From positions 1 through 43,855 of the forward strand of contig JH600052.1 in the NCBI GenBank assembly GCA_000245075.1: DNA of 43,855 nucleotides, read 5' to 3'. Numbering within the stretch: the first letter of the stretch is position 1; every line of letters begins with the position of its first letter. Positions 8,860 through 18,495 of this stretch are shown here, one piece after another. Made by a program: the position numbers and the translations under genes. This DNA comes from Acetobacteraceae bacterium AT-5844. Lineage in GTDB: Bacteria > Pseudomonadota > Alphaproteobacteria > Acetobacterales > Acetobacteraceae. The notes below the pieces were generated by a model, which saw only the letters and a program-made list of their open reading frames with translations, made no database searches and was not told the DNA's origin.

Positions 8860-9201
8860 TTAGCGCGTGCGCACCGGCCCGCTGCCGCCGCCACCGCCGC
8901 CACCGGCAAGGCCGGAGCCCAGCAGCGCACCTGCCGCCGCGGGCAGCAGGGCGCCGATGAGGGGCGCGCCCAGCAGGCCCCTGCCGGAGGGCAGCACCAC
9001 CGGCGCCGGCTCCTCGGCATCCGGAACCTGCGCCACGGGGGGGGCCACGAGGCGAGGCACCGCCTGGCCGCGTGGCGCGACCACGACGCCGCTTTCCGCC
9101 GGCACTGCCACGCTCCGCAACTGGGCAGCGGCCGGCAGGGGCAACATGGCCATGGCCGGCAGGCACAGCAGGGCGTGGGTCAGGCAGCGGGGCAGGATCA
9201 T
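8860..9201 (-). CDS. Small secreted Gly/Pro-rich protein of unknown function
   Basis: A 113-residue protein I do not recognise. It starts with a clear signal peptide (MILPRCLTHALLCLPAMAM, probable cleavage after PAAAQ). A Pro/Val-rich middle follows, then a hydrophobic Ala/Leu/Gly segment (GLLGAPLIGALLPAAAGALLG) and a run of seven glycines near the C-terminus. The hydrophobic stretch resembles a Gly-zipper membrane segment. Its ATG overlaps the stop of the maiA-like gene by 4 bp (ATGA), which supports it being translated. It is probably exported to the periplasm or envelope. There is no catalytic motif. Confidence 0.65.
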   Translation of the reverse strand: MILPRCLTHALLCLPAMAMLPLPAAAQLRSVAVPAESGVVVAPRGQAVPRLVAPPVAQVPDAEEPAPVVLPSGRGLLGAPLIGALLPAAAGALLGSGLAGGGGGGGSGPVRTR

Positions 9202-9827
9202 GCGGACGTCTCAGCCAATGGGTTGGGTTGGGTGGCGTGAAACGCCGGTAAGGTCATGCAGGCCGCCTCGGCCGCCAGCAGATGTGGATAGGCCAGGGTC
9301 AGGCCAAGCTCCCGCGCCACGGCCAGCTGGGGTACGAGGCAGATATCGGCGAGGCTAGGCGAAGTGCCGAAGCAGAAGGGACCGTCGCCATCCCGCAGCA
9401 GGGCCTCACAGGCCTCCAGCCCTTCTGTGATGTTCTGCCGCACCCAGGCCCGGGCCTGCATCTCGCCGAGGCCCAGCGCTTGCAGGCGTGCCACGATGCG
9501 GGGCGCGTGCAGAGGATGCATCTCGCAGGTGATGGCCAGCGCAAAGGCGCGTGCCCGGGCGCGGGCATGTGGGTCCACAGGCAGCAACGCAGGGGTAGGC
9601 CACATTTCCTCCAGCCATTCCAGGATGGCGAGGGATTGCGTGAGAGGGCCGTCCTCGGTTTCCAGGACGGGCGCGAGCCCCTGTGGGTTCATGGGCAGCA
9701 GCGTGGCCAGGCGCCCGTCAGCCTCCGACACCTGATGGTGCACTGCTTCGACCCCCAGGCCCTTCAGGGCCAGGGCGATGCGCACCCGCCATGTCGATGA
9801 GGATTGGGCAAAGCCGTGCAGACGCAT
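9198..9827 (-). CDS. maiA: Glutathione S-transferase family protein, maleylacetoacetate isomerase-like
   Basis: A 209-residue zeta-class GST. The N-terminal thioredoxin-like fold has the zeta signature SSSTWRVRIALALKG near residues 9-23 and the glutathione-binding phrases NPQGLAPVLE and LTQSLAILEWLEE. The helical C-terminal domain has the SLADICLVPQL block. Family members isomerise maleylacetoacetate in tyrosine breakdown with glutathione. No other hpd/hmgA/fahA gene is in the window, so a pathway role is not supported by context. It is divergent from the Lrp regulator (180 bp gap) and 4-bp overlapped with the Gly-rich gene downstream. A general GST function is the alternative. Confidence 0.8.
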   Translation of the reverse strand: MRLHGFAQSSSTWRVRIALALKGLGVEAVHHQVSEADGRLATLLPMNPQGLAPVLETEDGPLTQSLAILEWLEEMWPTPALLPVDPHARARARAFALAITCEMHPLHAPRIVARLQALGLGEMQARAWVRQNITEGLEACEALLRDGDGPFCFGTSPSLADICLVPQLAVARELGLTLAYPHLLAAEAACMTLPAFHATQPNPLAETSA

Positions 9828-10007
9828 CGGATCCCTTTCTTGCTCTCAAATTTGTGATCCACAACGCGCGGAGCGTCAACCTTTTCCGGTGCCACCCCCT
9901 GCGGAAGTGGCTGCGGAAGCCAAGTTCCGACAGAATCGTGGCAGAAATACTGTCACGCCTCGCCTCGATTATGGCTTGTCTGACATCTTCCTGCCGCAGG
10001 GGGCTCC

Positions 10008-10460
10008 ATGGACCAGACCGATCACCGCATCCTGCGTGCCCTCGCCCGCAACGGGCGCCTGACCAATGCCGAGCTGGCGGAGGAAGTCGGCCTCTCGGCC
10101 TCCCCTTGCTGGACGCGCGTGCGGCGGCTGGAGCAATCGGGCGTCATCAAGGGCTATGTCGCCCTCATGGATCAGGCGGCGCTTGGCCTGCCGGATACCG
10201 TCTTCGTCGAGGTCATGATGGACAAGCACGACGAGGAAGCGCTTGGCCGGTTCGAGCAGGCGGTGAACGCCATGCCCGAGGTGCTGGAATGCCACCTGAC
10301 CACGGGCGAATACGATTATCTCATCAAGGCCGCCGTCAACGGCACAGCGGGATATGAGGCGCTGCTGCGGGAGAAGCTCTACCGCCTGCCCGGCGTGCGC
10401 CACACCCGCACCGCCTTCGCCCTGCGTTGCCTGAAGCGGAACCTCTCGCCGGTGCCTTGA
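10008..10460 (+). CDS. Lrp/AsnC family transcriptional regulator
   Basis: A 150-residue regulator. Residues ~3-60 form the AsnC-type winged helix (DQTDHRILRALARNGRLTNA, then SASPCWTRVRRLEQSGVIKG). Residues ~65-145 form the RAM ligand-binding domain (VLECHLTTGEYDYLIKAAV). Such proteins are octamers that sense amino acids. The start ATG at 10008 follows GCAGGGGG. It is divergent from the maiA-like gene, so it may control that gene and itself. The shared 180-bp spacer has CCCCCTGCGG near 9896 and its complement CCGCAGGGGG just before the start, but I cannot assign a site. Confidence 0.93.
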   Translation: MDQTDHRILRALARNGRLTNAELAEEVGLSASPCWTRVRRLEQSGVIKGYVALMDQAALGLPDTVFVEVMMDKHDEEALGRFEQAVNAMPEVLECHLTTGEYDYLIKAAVNGTAGYEALLREKLYRLPGVRHTRTAFALRCLKRNLSPVP

Positions 10461-10470
10461 AGGCCCTCGT

Positions 10471-10493
10471 GCGGAGGGGAGATGCCCCTCCGC
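10471..10493. terminator. Bidirectional hairpin between convergent Lrp and M32 genes
   Basis: GCGGAGGGG (10471-10479) pairs perfectly with CCCCTCCGC (10485-10493) around a 5-nt loop, filling the 41-bp gap between two facing stop codons. There is no U tract on either side, so it may act as a 3' end stabiliser or a weak terminator. Confidence 0.55.
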
Positions 10494-10501
10494 CAGTAGC
10501 C

Positions 10502-11986
10502 TCAGGCGGTCAGATACCGCTCCGTCAGATGCGCGGTGAAGTCGGAGGGGTCCAGCGCCTTGCCGGTCGCTTCACGCAGCAGGTCCTGGAAGCCGAGGCG
10601 CGAGCCCTGGCCGTGGACCTTCAACCGCAGCCACTCCCGCAACGGGGTGAAATCGCCCTGCGCCAAGGCGTCATCCAGCCCCGGGACACCAGCGCGGGCC
10701 GCGCGCATCAGCTGCGCCGCGCCCATGGCGCCCAGCGTGTAGGAGGGGAAGTAGCCAAAGGCGCCATCATGCCAGTGGATATCCTGCAGGCAGCCGCGCG
10801 CGTCATCCGGCGGCGTCATGCCGAGCAGGCGCTGGAAGCCTTCATTCCAGGCGGCGGGAATACCCTCCACCTCCAGCTCGCCACCGATCAGCGCACGCTC
10901 CAGGCGGAAGCGGAGGATGACGTGGGCGGGATAGGTCAGTTCATCCGCATCCACGCGGATGAAGCCGCGCTCCACCTTCCGCCACAGGCCGGCGAGGTTG
11001 GCCGCCGCGTAAGGCGCAGCATCGCCGCCGAAGGCAGCGTGCAGCTGCGGGCCGATGAAGCGCAGAAAGGCATCCGACCGGCAGGCCTGCATTTCAATGA
11101 TCAGGCTCTGCGATTCATGCGCGGCCATGCCGGCGGCCTCACCCACCGGCTGATGCGCGAAGGCGGCCGGAAGACCCCGTTCATATAGCGCATGTCCGGT
11201 TTCATGCAGCACGCCGAGCAGGGCCTGCGCCACCGAATCGGTGTTGTAGCGGGTGGTGATGCGCACATCGGTTGGCGTGCCGCCGCAGAAGGGATGCGCG
11301 CTTTCATCCAGCCGGGCGTGGCTGAATTCCAGGCCAACCCGCTCGGCCATGGCGCGGCAAAGGGCCTGCTGCGCCGGAATGGGGAACGGGCCCGGCAACG
11401 GGAGGGGCGCCGGGCGCGCGGCCTGAATGGCCTCGGCACGCGGCAAGGCATCGGCGAGGAAGCTTTCATAGGCCGCGAAGATCGGTTCCACATCAGCGGC
11501 GCCGATGCCGCGCTGATAGCCTTCCATCAGCGCGTCGTAAGGGCTGAGGCCGGTGGCCGCGGAAAGAGCAGCCGCCGTCTCCCGCTGCAGCCGCACCACC
11601 TCTTTCAGCGCGGGCGCGACCATGCCGAAATCAGCATTGGCCCGCGCGGTGCGCCAGCGCTGCTCGCATGCCGCATTGGCGCGGGCGGTGGCCTCCACCA
11701 GCGGAGTGGGCAGCGCGATGGCGCGGGCATGGGCATCCCGCATCAGGGCGAGATTGGCGCTATCCCACATGCCGCTGGCTTCGGCGGCAGCGAGATCCTC
11801 CGCCACCTGCGGCGCGATCAGCAACTCATGCGAAAGGCCGGAGAGCGTGGCCAACTGCTCGCCCCTCGCCTCCGCCCCACCCACGGGCATGACCGCCGCC
11901 GCATCCCAGTGCAGCATGGACTGGGCCTGCCCCAGCAGGGCGATGCGGGCGAAACGCGCCTTCAGGCGGTCACAGGCGGTGCTCAT
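10502..11986 (-). CDS. M32 family metallocarboxypeptidase (Taq carboxypeptidase type)
   Basis: A 494-residue zinc carboxypeptidase that would trim C-terminal residues from peptides. The family HExxH zinc motif is present as HETGH near residue 260 (GVLHETGHALYERG). The third ligand region is E in HESQSLIIEMQ, and the M32-specific blocks DVRITTRY and GLWRKVERGFIRVDADELTYPAHV are intact. The start at 11986 (MSTACDRLKARFARI) is fixed by a 4-bp ATGA overlap with the SURF1 stop; an upstream extension is unlikely. The coupling to an oxidase assembly gene is unusual and may be only positional. It is convergent with the Lrp gene. Confidence 0.94.
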   Translation of the reverse strand: MSTACDRLKARFARIALLGQAQSMLHWDAAAVMPVGGAEARGEQLATLSGLSHELLIAPQVAEDLAAAEASGMWDSANLALMRDAHARAIALPTPLVEATARANAACEQRWRTARANADFGMVAPALKEVVRLQRETAAALSAATGLSPYDALMEGYQRGIGAADVEPIFAAYESFLADALPRAEAIQAARPAPLPLPGPFPIPAQQALCRAMAERVGLEFSHARLDESAHPFCGGTPTDVRITTRYNTDSVAQALLGVLHETGHALYERGLPAAFAHQPVGEAAGMAAHESQSLIIEMQACRSDAFLRFIGPQLHAAFGGDAAPYAAANLAGLWRKVERGFIRVDADELTYPAHVILRFRLERALIGGELEVEGIPAAWNEGFQRLLGMTPPDDARGCLQDIHWHDGAFGYFPSYTLGAMGAAQLMRAARAGVPGLDDALAQGDFTPLREWLRLKVHGQGSRLGFQDLLREATGKALDPSDFTAHLTERYLTA

Positions 11987-12675
11987 GCGGATTCCCTCAG
12001 GCGAATGCGTGCCCATGCCACGAAGACACCAAGCGCGGCCAGGGCCAGCCCATACCAGGTGATGACGTAGCCGAGGTGGCTGTTGGGCGGGCGGGGCAGA
12101 TGTTGGGCGGGCTGCGGCAAGCTCTCCGTCAGCGGCCCCATGGCGACCAGTCCGTAGGAGACCAGGTCCGGAGTACCAATGGCGGCGCCGATGGCAGCGG
12201 GGTCGAAGGTGTAGAAGCGCCGGTTGGCAGCATCATCGGTGGCACTGGTCCAGCCGGCGGTCTCGCCCGGGCGGATATAGCCTTCCACCCGTACAGGCCC
12301 TTCCGGCCGGGTGATGACGCCCTCCTCCAGCGGCACCCAGCCACGATCGACGAGCAGGGGCGCAGCGCCCTCCCGCGCCAGCGGCGTGACGAGATGCGCG
12401 CCCAGCGTGGCGCCACGCACTTCAACCCCCAGCATGACCTCCCTGGCATGCAGGAAATGCCCGTCCGCGAAAACCTTGGCGTAGGGGAGCGGAGGATCGG
12501 AGAGCCTCGTGGCGGGCCCGGCCTCGGCGGCGGCGAAAGTAGCCAGCAGTTCGGTCTTCCAGCGCAGCCGCTGCATCTGCCAGGTGCCAAGGCCGATGAG
12601 GATGGCCAACACCGGCAACAGGCACAGCGTGGGCAGGAACAGGCGGCGCCAGGGAGAGGCCAGTCGGACAGTCAT
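11983..12675 (-). CDS. SURF1 family cytochrome oxidase assembly protein
   Basis: A 230-residue inner-membrane protein with one transmembrane helix at each end (~14-32, LPTLCLLPVLAILIGLGTWQ, and ~205-222, TWYGLALAALGVFVAW) and a periplasmic domain between, as in Shy1/SURF1. Conserved family phrases are GTWQMQRLRWK, VDRGWVP and SHLGYVITWYGLA. It assists heme a insertion into CtaD. I choose ATG 12675 (MTVRLASPWRR); the open frame continues to 12771 without family similarity. It lies downstream of ctaE but beyond a terminator, so it needs its own promoter in 12676-12769. Its stop overlaps the M32 gene start. Confidence 0.92.
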   Translation of the reverse strand: MTVRLASPWRRLFLPTLCLLPVLAILIGLGTWQMQRLRWKTELLATFAAAEAGPATRLSDPPLPYAKVFADGHFLHAREVMLGVEVRGATLGAHLVTPLAREGAAPLLVDRGWVPLEEGVITRPEGPVRVEGYIRPGETAGWTSATDDAANRRFYTFDPAAIGAAIGTPDLVSYGLVAMGPLTESLPQPAQHLPRPPNSHLGYVITWYGLALAALGVFVAWARIRLRESA

Positions 12676-12769
12676 GCGCTGCCTGTTAGCATGGACGAGG
12701 GAGATTGGCTGCCAGCCGCCATGAAGAAGCGGCCTGCCAGCGGCCCGGCTGTGCCAGGGCATCAGACGC

Positions 12770-12805
12770 AAAAAGGGGCCGGGAAACGTGCTTCCCCGGC
12801 CCCCT
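12770..12805 (-). terminator. Intrinsic terminator of the cta operon
   Basis: On the minus strand GGGGCCGGG (12803-12795) pairs with CCCGGCCCC (12783-12775) and is followed by five T residues (12774-12770). It lies 16 bp after the ctaE stop and separates the oxidase genes from SURF1. Confidence 0.85.
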
Positions 12806-12820
12806 TGCGGAAGAAAAGCC

Positions 12821-13663
12821 TCAGTGGGCGGCTATCTCGCCCACGCCGAGGATGTAGACCACGACGAAGAGGAACAGCCACACCACGTCCACGAAGTGCC
12901 AGTACCAGGCAGCCGCCTCGAAGCCGAAATGGCGCTCCGGCGTGAAATCCCCGCGCCGGGCACGCAGCCAGCACACGGCCAGGAAGATGGTGCCGACGAT
13001 GACGTGGAAGCCGTGGAAGCCAGTCGCCAGGAAGAACACCGAGGGATAGATGCCGCCGGTGAAGGCGAAGGGCGCCTCGGCATACTCGTAGGCCTGGAAG
13101 AAGCTGAAGGACAGGCCGAGGATGACGGTCAGCCCGAGCCCTTGCAGCAGGCCCTTGCGGTCATTTTCCAGCAGCGCGTGGTGTGCCCAGGTGACCGTGC
13201 AGCCGGAGAGAAGCAGGATCATGGTGTTGAGCAGCGGCAGGCCCAGCGGATCGAAAGTGTGGATACCCGCGGGCGGCCAGATGGCCTTGGCGGCGCCGGA
13301 GACGTGTTCCGGGTACAGGTAGAAGTGGAACCAGGACCAGAAGAACGCGACGAAGAACATCACCTCGGAGGCGATGAACAGCACCATGCCGTAGCGCAGG
13401 CCGAGGCGGACGACAGCGTTGTGCACGCCCGGCTGCTTCGATTCGCGAATGATGTCGCGGAACCAGAAATACATCGAGGTCAGCACGCCGAGCAGGCCGA
13501 CACCCATCACCCAGTGTACGCCGTAATGGGCCAGGAGAATGATGCCGAACAGCATCAGCCCGGCCGAGAACGAAGCCACCAGCGGCCACGGGCTGGGGTC
13601 CACCAGATGGTAGGGGTGCTTGTTATGGGTGGGTGTGCCCACCGCGATGTCGCTGCTGGCCAT
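12821..13663 (-). CDS. ctaE: Cytochrome c oxidase subunit III
   Basis: A 280-residue, seven-helix membrane protein. The family phrases HPYHLVDPSPWPL, WFHFYLYPE (EHVSG) and the C-terminal YWHFVDVVWLFLFVVVY are present, the last being the hallmark of subunit III. It stabilises the proton-pumping aa3 oxidase core. I choose ATG 13663 (MASSDIAVG), preceded by AGGAAG; the open frame upstream to 13735 is not conserved. It is the last gene of the cta cluster, 123 bp after ctaG, with a GC hairpin in that gap and an intrinsic terminator after the stop. Confidence 0.97.
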   Translation of the reverse strand: MASSDIAVGTPTHNKHPYHLVDPSPWPLVASFSAGLMLFGIILLAHYGVHWVMGVGLLGVLTSMYFWFRDIIRESKQPGVHNAVVRLGLRYGMVLFIASEVMFFVAFFWSWFHFYLYPEHVSGAAKAIWPPAGIHTFDPLGLPLLNTMILLLSGCTVTWAHHALLENDRKGLLQGLGLTVILGLSFSFFQAYEYAEAPFAFTGGIYPSVFFLATGFHGFHVIVGTIFLAVCWLRARRGDFTPERHFGFEAAAWYWHFVDVVWLFLFVVVYILGVGEIAAH

Positions 13664-13705
13664 GGGGCTTCCTGGACTTATTTCATCACACGCGGGCTGA
13701 GACAT

Positions 13706-13727
13706 GGCGCGGCGGGCAGGCCGCGCC
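13706..13727 (-). promoter_or_regulatory. Intercistronic hairpin between ctaG and ctaE
   Basis: GGCGCGGC (13706-13713) pairs perfectly with GCCGCGCC (13720-13727) over a 6-nt loop. No T run follows on the minus strand, so it looks like an mRNA-processing or stability hairpin rather than a terminator. Confidence 0.45.
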
Positions 13728-13786
13728 CCGCTCATCCGGAACGATCCGTTGCATCAATCCTGAAATCCGGGAGCGGATCAAGCCCG

Positions 13787-14425
13787 TCACGGCGTCGCCG
13801 TGTGGCTTGAGCCGGGCTGAACCAGCTCCGTCCGCTTTCCGACATGCTCTCCCGCATTGGCGAGGGCGCCGGCGCGCTCCGCATCGGCCAGGGTACGGAA
13901 GAAGGTGTAGTTGATGGTGATGGCGCGGATGTCCCGGGTGTTCGGGTCTTCCGCGATCTTCGGGTCCACCCAATAGGAGATCGGCATTTCCACCTGCTGG
14001 CCGGCGGCCAGGGTCTGCTCGTCGAAGCAGAAGCAGGCCACCTTGTGGAAATACCGGCCTGCGACCTCGGGCGTGACATTGTAGGTGGCGATGCCGGTGA
14101 CCGGCGCTTGCGAGAGATTCTGGGCCGTGTAGAAGGCCATGCCTTCCTGCCCCAGCGGCAGGTTCTCGCTGCCCTGCCCCGCGGCGAAGCGCCAGGGCAG
14201 GCCCGGATGGGTGTTGGCGTTGAAGCGGACAGTGATGCTCTTGTCGGTGGCGCCAGGCGCCACGCCGCCGATCATCGGCGTGCCGTTATAGCCGGTGACA
14301 GCGCAGAAAATGGCGTAGAGCGGCACCGACGCGAAGGCGAGGCCAACCATGGCCGCCACGACCCCGCCAGCAACGGCGGCGGTGCGGCGGTTCTTGCGGG
14401 CGAGTTCCGGGTCCTGGACGTTCAT
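13787..14425 (-). CDS. ctaG: Cytochrome c oxidase assembly protein CtaG (Cox11)
   Basis: A 212-residue copper chaperone that delivers Cu to the CuB site of CtaD. One transmembrane helix near residues 15-38 anchors a periplasmic immunoglobulin-like domain. The copper-binding motif CFCF gives C131 and C133, followed by DEQTL, exactly as in Cox11. The juxtamembrane VPLYAIFC block with C41 is also conserved. I choose ATG 14425 (MNVQDPELARKN); the open frame upstream overlaps the coxF-like gene. It lies 32 bp after that small gene and upstream of ctaE. Confidence 0.96.
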   Translation of the reverse strand: MNVQDPELARKNRRTAAVAGGVVAAMVGLAFASVPLYAIFCAVTGYNGTPMIGGVAPGATDKSITVRFNANTHPGLPWRFAAGQGSENLPLGQEGMAFYTAQNLSQAPVTGIATYNVTPEVAGRYFHKVACFCFDEQTLAAGQQVEMPISYWVDPKIAEDPNTRDIRAITINYTFFRTLADAERAGALANAGEHVGKRTELVQPGSSHTATP

Positions 14426-14457
14426 TGGTTCTTTCTTCCCTCCCTTCCCCTGCCCGC

Positions 14458-14586
14458 TCAGCCGGTGGTCAGCCGCGCCATGGCAATCAGGTAGAACAGC
14501 CCCACCAGAGCCAGAAGCGCGATGAGTATCGCCCAGTTGCGGCCTCTGCGGCGGCGCTCGAAGGCAGCCAGTTCCTCGGGCGTCAT
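14458..14586 (-). CDS. coxF: Small membrane protein, CoxF-like (42 aa)
   Basis: A 42-codon gene read directly from the sequence: a charged N-terminus (MTPEELAAFERRRRGRN), one transmembrane helix (about residues 18-36, WAILIALLALVGLFYLIAM), and the end ARLTTG. Its ATG overlaps the ctaB stop by 4 bp (ATGA), and ctaG starts 32 bp after its stop. Alphaproteobacterial cta clusters often carry a short single-helix gene at exactly this place between ctaB and ctaG, known as coxF. The Arg-rich side before the helix puts the N-terminus in the cytoplasm. Function in oxidase assembly is inferred from position only. Confidence 0.8.
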   Translation of the reverse strand: MTPEELAAFERRRRGRNWAILIALLALVGLFYLIAMARLTTG

Positions 14587-15542
14587 GAGCCGAAGACCAG
14601 CTTGTCCGCGGCCAGGGCCGTGAACAGGACGAACAGGTAAAGAATGGAGAAGCGGAAGGCCGCGCGGGCGGGCGCATCGTTGCTCCGGCTGACGCCGGCC
14701 TCATCCTGCACGTCGCGCTTCACGCGCCACATGTAATGCAGGAAGAAGCCCCCCAGCACCAACGCGGCGGCGCCATAGGCCGGGCCGGACATGCCGATGG
14801 CGACCGGCAGCAGGGTGATGGGCACCAGCAGCAGCGAATAGAGCCAGATCTGGCGGCGGGTTTCCTTGGCCCCGGAGACCACCGGCAGCATCGGCACGCC
14901 GGCGCGCTGATAGTCGCCCGACGCATAGAGCGACAGCGCCCAGAAATGCGGCGGCGTCCAGAAGAAGATGATGGCGAACATCACCAGCGCCTCGACCGAC
15001 AGGCTGCCGGTGACGGCAGCCCAGCCAATGGCGGGCGGGAAGGCCCCGGCCGCACCGCCGATGACGATGTTCTGCGGCGTCCGGCGCTTCAGCCACATGG
15101 TGTAGACGAAGACATAGAAGCCGATGGAGCCCGCCAGCGCGGCAGCGGCCACGACATTGGTGGACAGCCCCATCAGCAGCACGGAGGCGACGGACAGAAA
15201 CACCCCGAAGGCCAGCGCCGCCCGCGGCCGGATACGCCCGGCGGGAATGGGCCGGTTGGCCGTGCGGCGCATGACCGCGTCGATATCGCGGTCGAACCAC
15301 ATGTTGATGGCACCCGCCGCGCCGGCGGCGATGGCGATGCACAGGATGGCGGTGCCCGCCAGCACCGGGTGCAGATGCCCCGGCGCAACCAGCAGGCCGA
15401 CCAGGCCGGAAAACACGACCAGGGACATGACCCGTGGCTTCAGCAGCGCGATCCAGTCGCGCGCCTCGCTCAGGTCAAGCTCGCCAGATGTAGAGAGGGG
15501 GGCCGCTGCCCCCCCCGTCTGACGGATCGTGCTGTCACTCAT
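14583..15542 (-). CDS. ctaB: Protoheme IX farnesyltransferase (heme O synthase)
   Basis: A 319-residue UbiA-family prenyltransferase that attaches farnesyl to heme B, giving heme O for the oxidase. It has about nine membrane helices. The first Asp-rich motif is N80-D88 (NMWFDRDID) followed by MRRTANRPIPAGR, the classic CtaB/CyoE block. The LLKPRVMSLVVFSG start of helix 1 is also typical. It sits 18 bp after ctaD and overlaps the small coxF-like gene. No ctaA (heme A synthase) is in the window, so that gene must be elsewhere. Confidence 0.97.
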   Translation of the reverse strand: MSDSTIRQTGGAAAPLSTSGELDLSEARDWIALLKPRVMSLVVFSGLVGLLVAPGHLHPVLAGTAILCIAIAAGAAGAINMWFDRDIDAVMRRTANRPIPAGRIRPRAALAFGVFLSVASVLLMGLSTNVVAAAALAGSIGFYVFVYTMWLKRRTPQNIVIGGAAGAFPPAIGWAAVTGSLSVEALVMFAIIFFWTPPHFWALSLYASGDYQRAGVPMLPVVSGAKETRRQIWLYSLLLVPITLLPVAIGMSGPAYGAAALVLGGFFLHYMWRVKRDVQDEAGVSRSNDAPARAAFRFSILYLFVLFTALAADKLVFGS

Positions 15543-15560
15543 CAGCCGGCCTCCATGCCC

Positions 15561-17198
<1,638 letters not shown>

Positions 17199-17271
17199 TC
17201 ACCGCGTTCCGGCGGCGCCTCTGTTATCCGTCCGGCGATGCCTGGGGGGCAACGCCGGGTCCCTTCTCTCT

Positions 17272-17291
17272 GGCGCTGCCGGGGCAGCGCC
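17272..17291 (-). promoter_or_regulatory. Intercistronic hairpin between ctaC and ctaD
   Basis: GGCGCTGC (17272-17279) pairs perfectly with GCAGCGCC (17284-17291) over a 4-nt loop, 10 bp after the ctaC stop on the minus strand. No U tract follows. It could stabilise the ctaC message or lower read-through into ctaD. Confidence 0.45.
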
Positions 17292-17301
17292 GCGCTAACG
17301 C

Positions 17302-18225
17302 TTAACGGTGCAGTTCCGCCACCGTGGTCGTGGCCTGGCCCGCCGGGGCCGGCGTGCCCGCATCGGCGGCGAAGCGCTCGCGCGCCTGCTCCAGCCAGGC
17401 CTGGTACTCGGCCTCCGGCACGGCCTTGACCACGATCGGCATGAACCAGTGGTTCTGGCCGCAGATCTGATTGCACTGGCCGTAAAAGGTGCCAGGGCGG
17501 TCGGCACGGAACCAGGTCTCCAGCGTCCGGCCGGGGATGGTATATTTCTGCACGCCCAGGCTCGGCACGAAGAAGCTGTGGATCACGTCCTGGCCGGTGG
17601 TCAGCACCCGGATATTCTTGCCCACGGGAATGACCATGGGGTTATCGACATCCAGGTTGCGCAACTGTCCCGGCTGCAGGTCGGCCGTGGCGATGGGGTA
17701 GCTGTCGAACGCCAGGTTGCCGGCATCCGGATAGGCATAGTGCCAGTACCACTGCCGACCCGTGACGTTGATCGTCATGTCCGCGTCCACCGCCCGGTCC
17801 TGGTAGTAGATCAGGCGGAAGGACGGGATGGCGATGGCGATCAGGATGAGCACGGGAACCACCGTCCAGGCCACTTCCAGCCAGGTGTGGTGGCTGGTGC
17901 GCGAGGGCACCGGGTTCTTGGAGGCGCGGAAGCGCCAGATCACGAAGGCCAGCAGGAGGCCGACGAAGACGGTGATGAGGGAGATGATCCACAACACGAA
18001 CTGATTGAAGTCGTGGATCGATTCCTTCACGGGGCCGCCCGCGGCCTGCAGGCCCATGGCCCAGTTCTCGGGCGCGATGACCACTGGCGAAGAGGAGGCC
18101 CCCGGCACGTCAGCACCGGTGGCCTGGGCAAAGGCCGAGGCCGCCGACATCACGAGGCCCAGCCCCGTTGCGAGCCCTGCTGTCGCGAGGAAACCCGCGT
18201 AACGCGAAACGTTCGACCGCCGCAT
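17302..18225 (-). CDS. ctaC: Cytochrome c oxidase subunit II
   Basis: A 307-residue subunit that receives electrons from cytochrome c. It has a signal peptide (AGFLATAGLATGLGLVMSAASAFA), two transmembrane helices (FVLWIISLITVFVGLLLAF and WTVVPVLILIAIAIPSF), then the periplasmic cupredoxin domain. The CuA ligands are complete: His in HSFFVPSLG, then C-NQI-C-GQNHWFM giving the two Cys, His and Met. The aromatic patch GRQWYWHYAYP is present. I choose ATG 18225; a TTG two codons upstream is also possible. It is the first gene of the cta cluster, with its promoter in 18226-18472, downstream of the arsR terminator. Confidence 0.97.
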   Translation of the reverse strand: MRRSNVSRYAGFLATAGLATGLGLVMSAASAFAQATGADVPGASSSPVVIAPENWAMGLQAAGGPVKESIHDFNQFVLWIISLITVFVGLLLAFVIWRFRASKNPVPSRTSHHTWLEVAWTVVPVLILIAIAIPSFRLIYYQDRAVDADMTINVTGRQWYWHYAYPDAGNLAFDSYPIATADLQPGQLRNLDVDNPMVIPVGKNIRVLTTGQDVIHSFFVPSLGVQKYTIPGRTLETWFRADRPGTFYGQCNQICGQNHWFMPIVVKAVPEAEYQAWLEQARERFAADAGTPAPAGQATTTVAELHR

Positions 18226-18453
18226 TCCCAATCCCGTCCGCCGTATCTCATGCGCGATCGGGTCCCAGCACGGCCAAATGGCCGGTCAGGTCCTTTTCAC
18301 GCCACTCCCATCCATCGACCGTCGCCGCACCGTACGGCCCCGGCCTGCCAGCCCCCCTGCGACAGGGAACATGGCCTTTTGCCTGACCATAGTCGCGGCT
18401 CGCCCGGCAGCACAAGGGAGGGCGGGGCGGCCCGGACCGGAACAAGCCTGGGA

Positions 18454-18469
18454 CAGCGAAATTTCGTTG
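18454..18469. promoter_or_regulatory. Near-perfect palindrome in the ctaC upstream region
   Basis: CAGCGAAATTTCGTTG is a 16-bp palindrome with one mismatch pair; its core CGAAATTTCG is perfect. It lies about 230 bp before the ctaC start. It could be an operator for ctaC, but no matching family site is known to me. Confidence 0.3.
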
Positions 18470-18472
18470 CGT

Positions 18473-18495
18473 AAAAAAGGCCGGATCACGCCGGC
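18473..18495 (-). terminator. Intrinsic terminator overlapping the arsR stop codon
   Basis: On the minus strand GCCGG (18495-18491) pairs with CCGGC (18484-18480) and is followed by six T residues (18478-18473). The TGA stop of the ArsR gene (18488-18486) lies inside the 6-nt loop, so the terminator begins within the gene's last codons. Confidence 0.75.
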
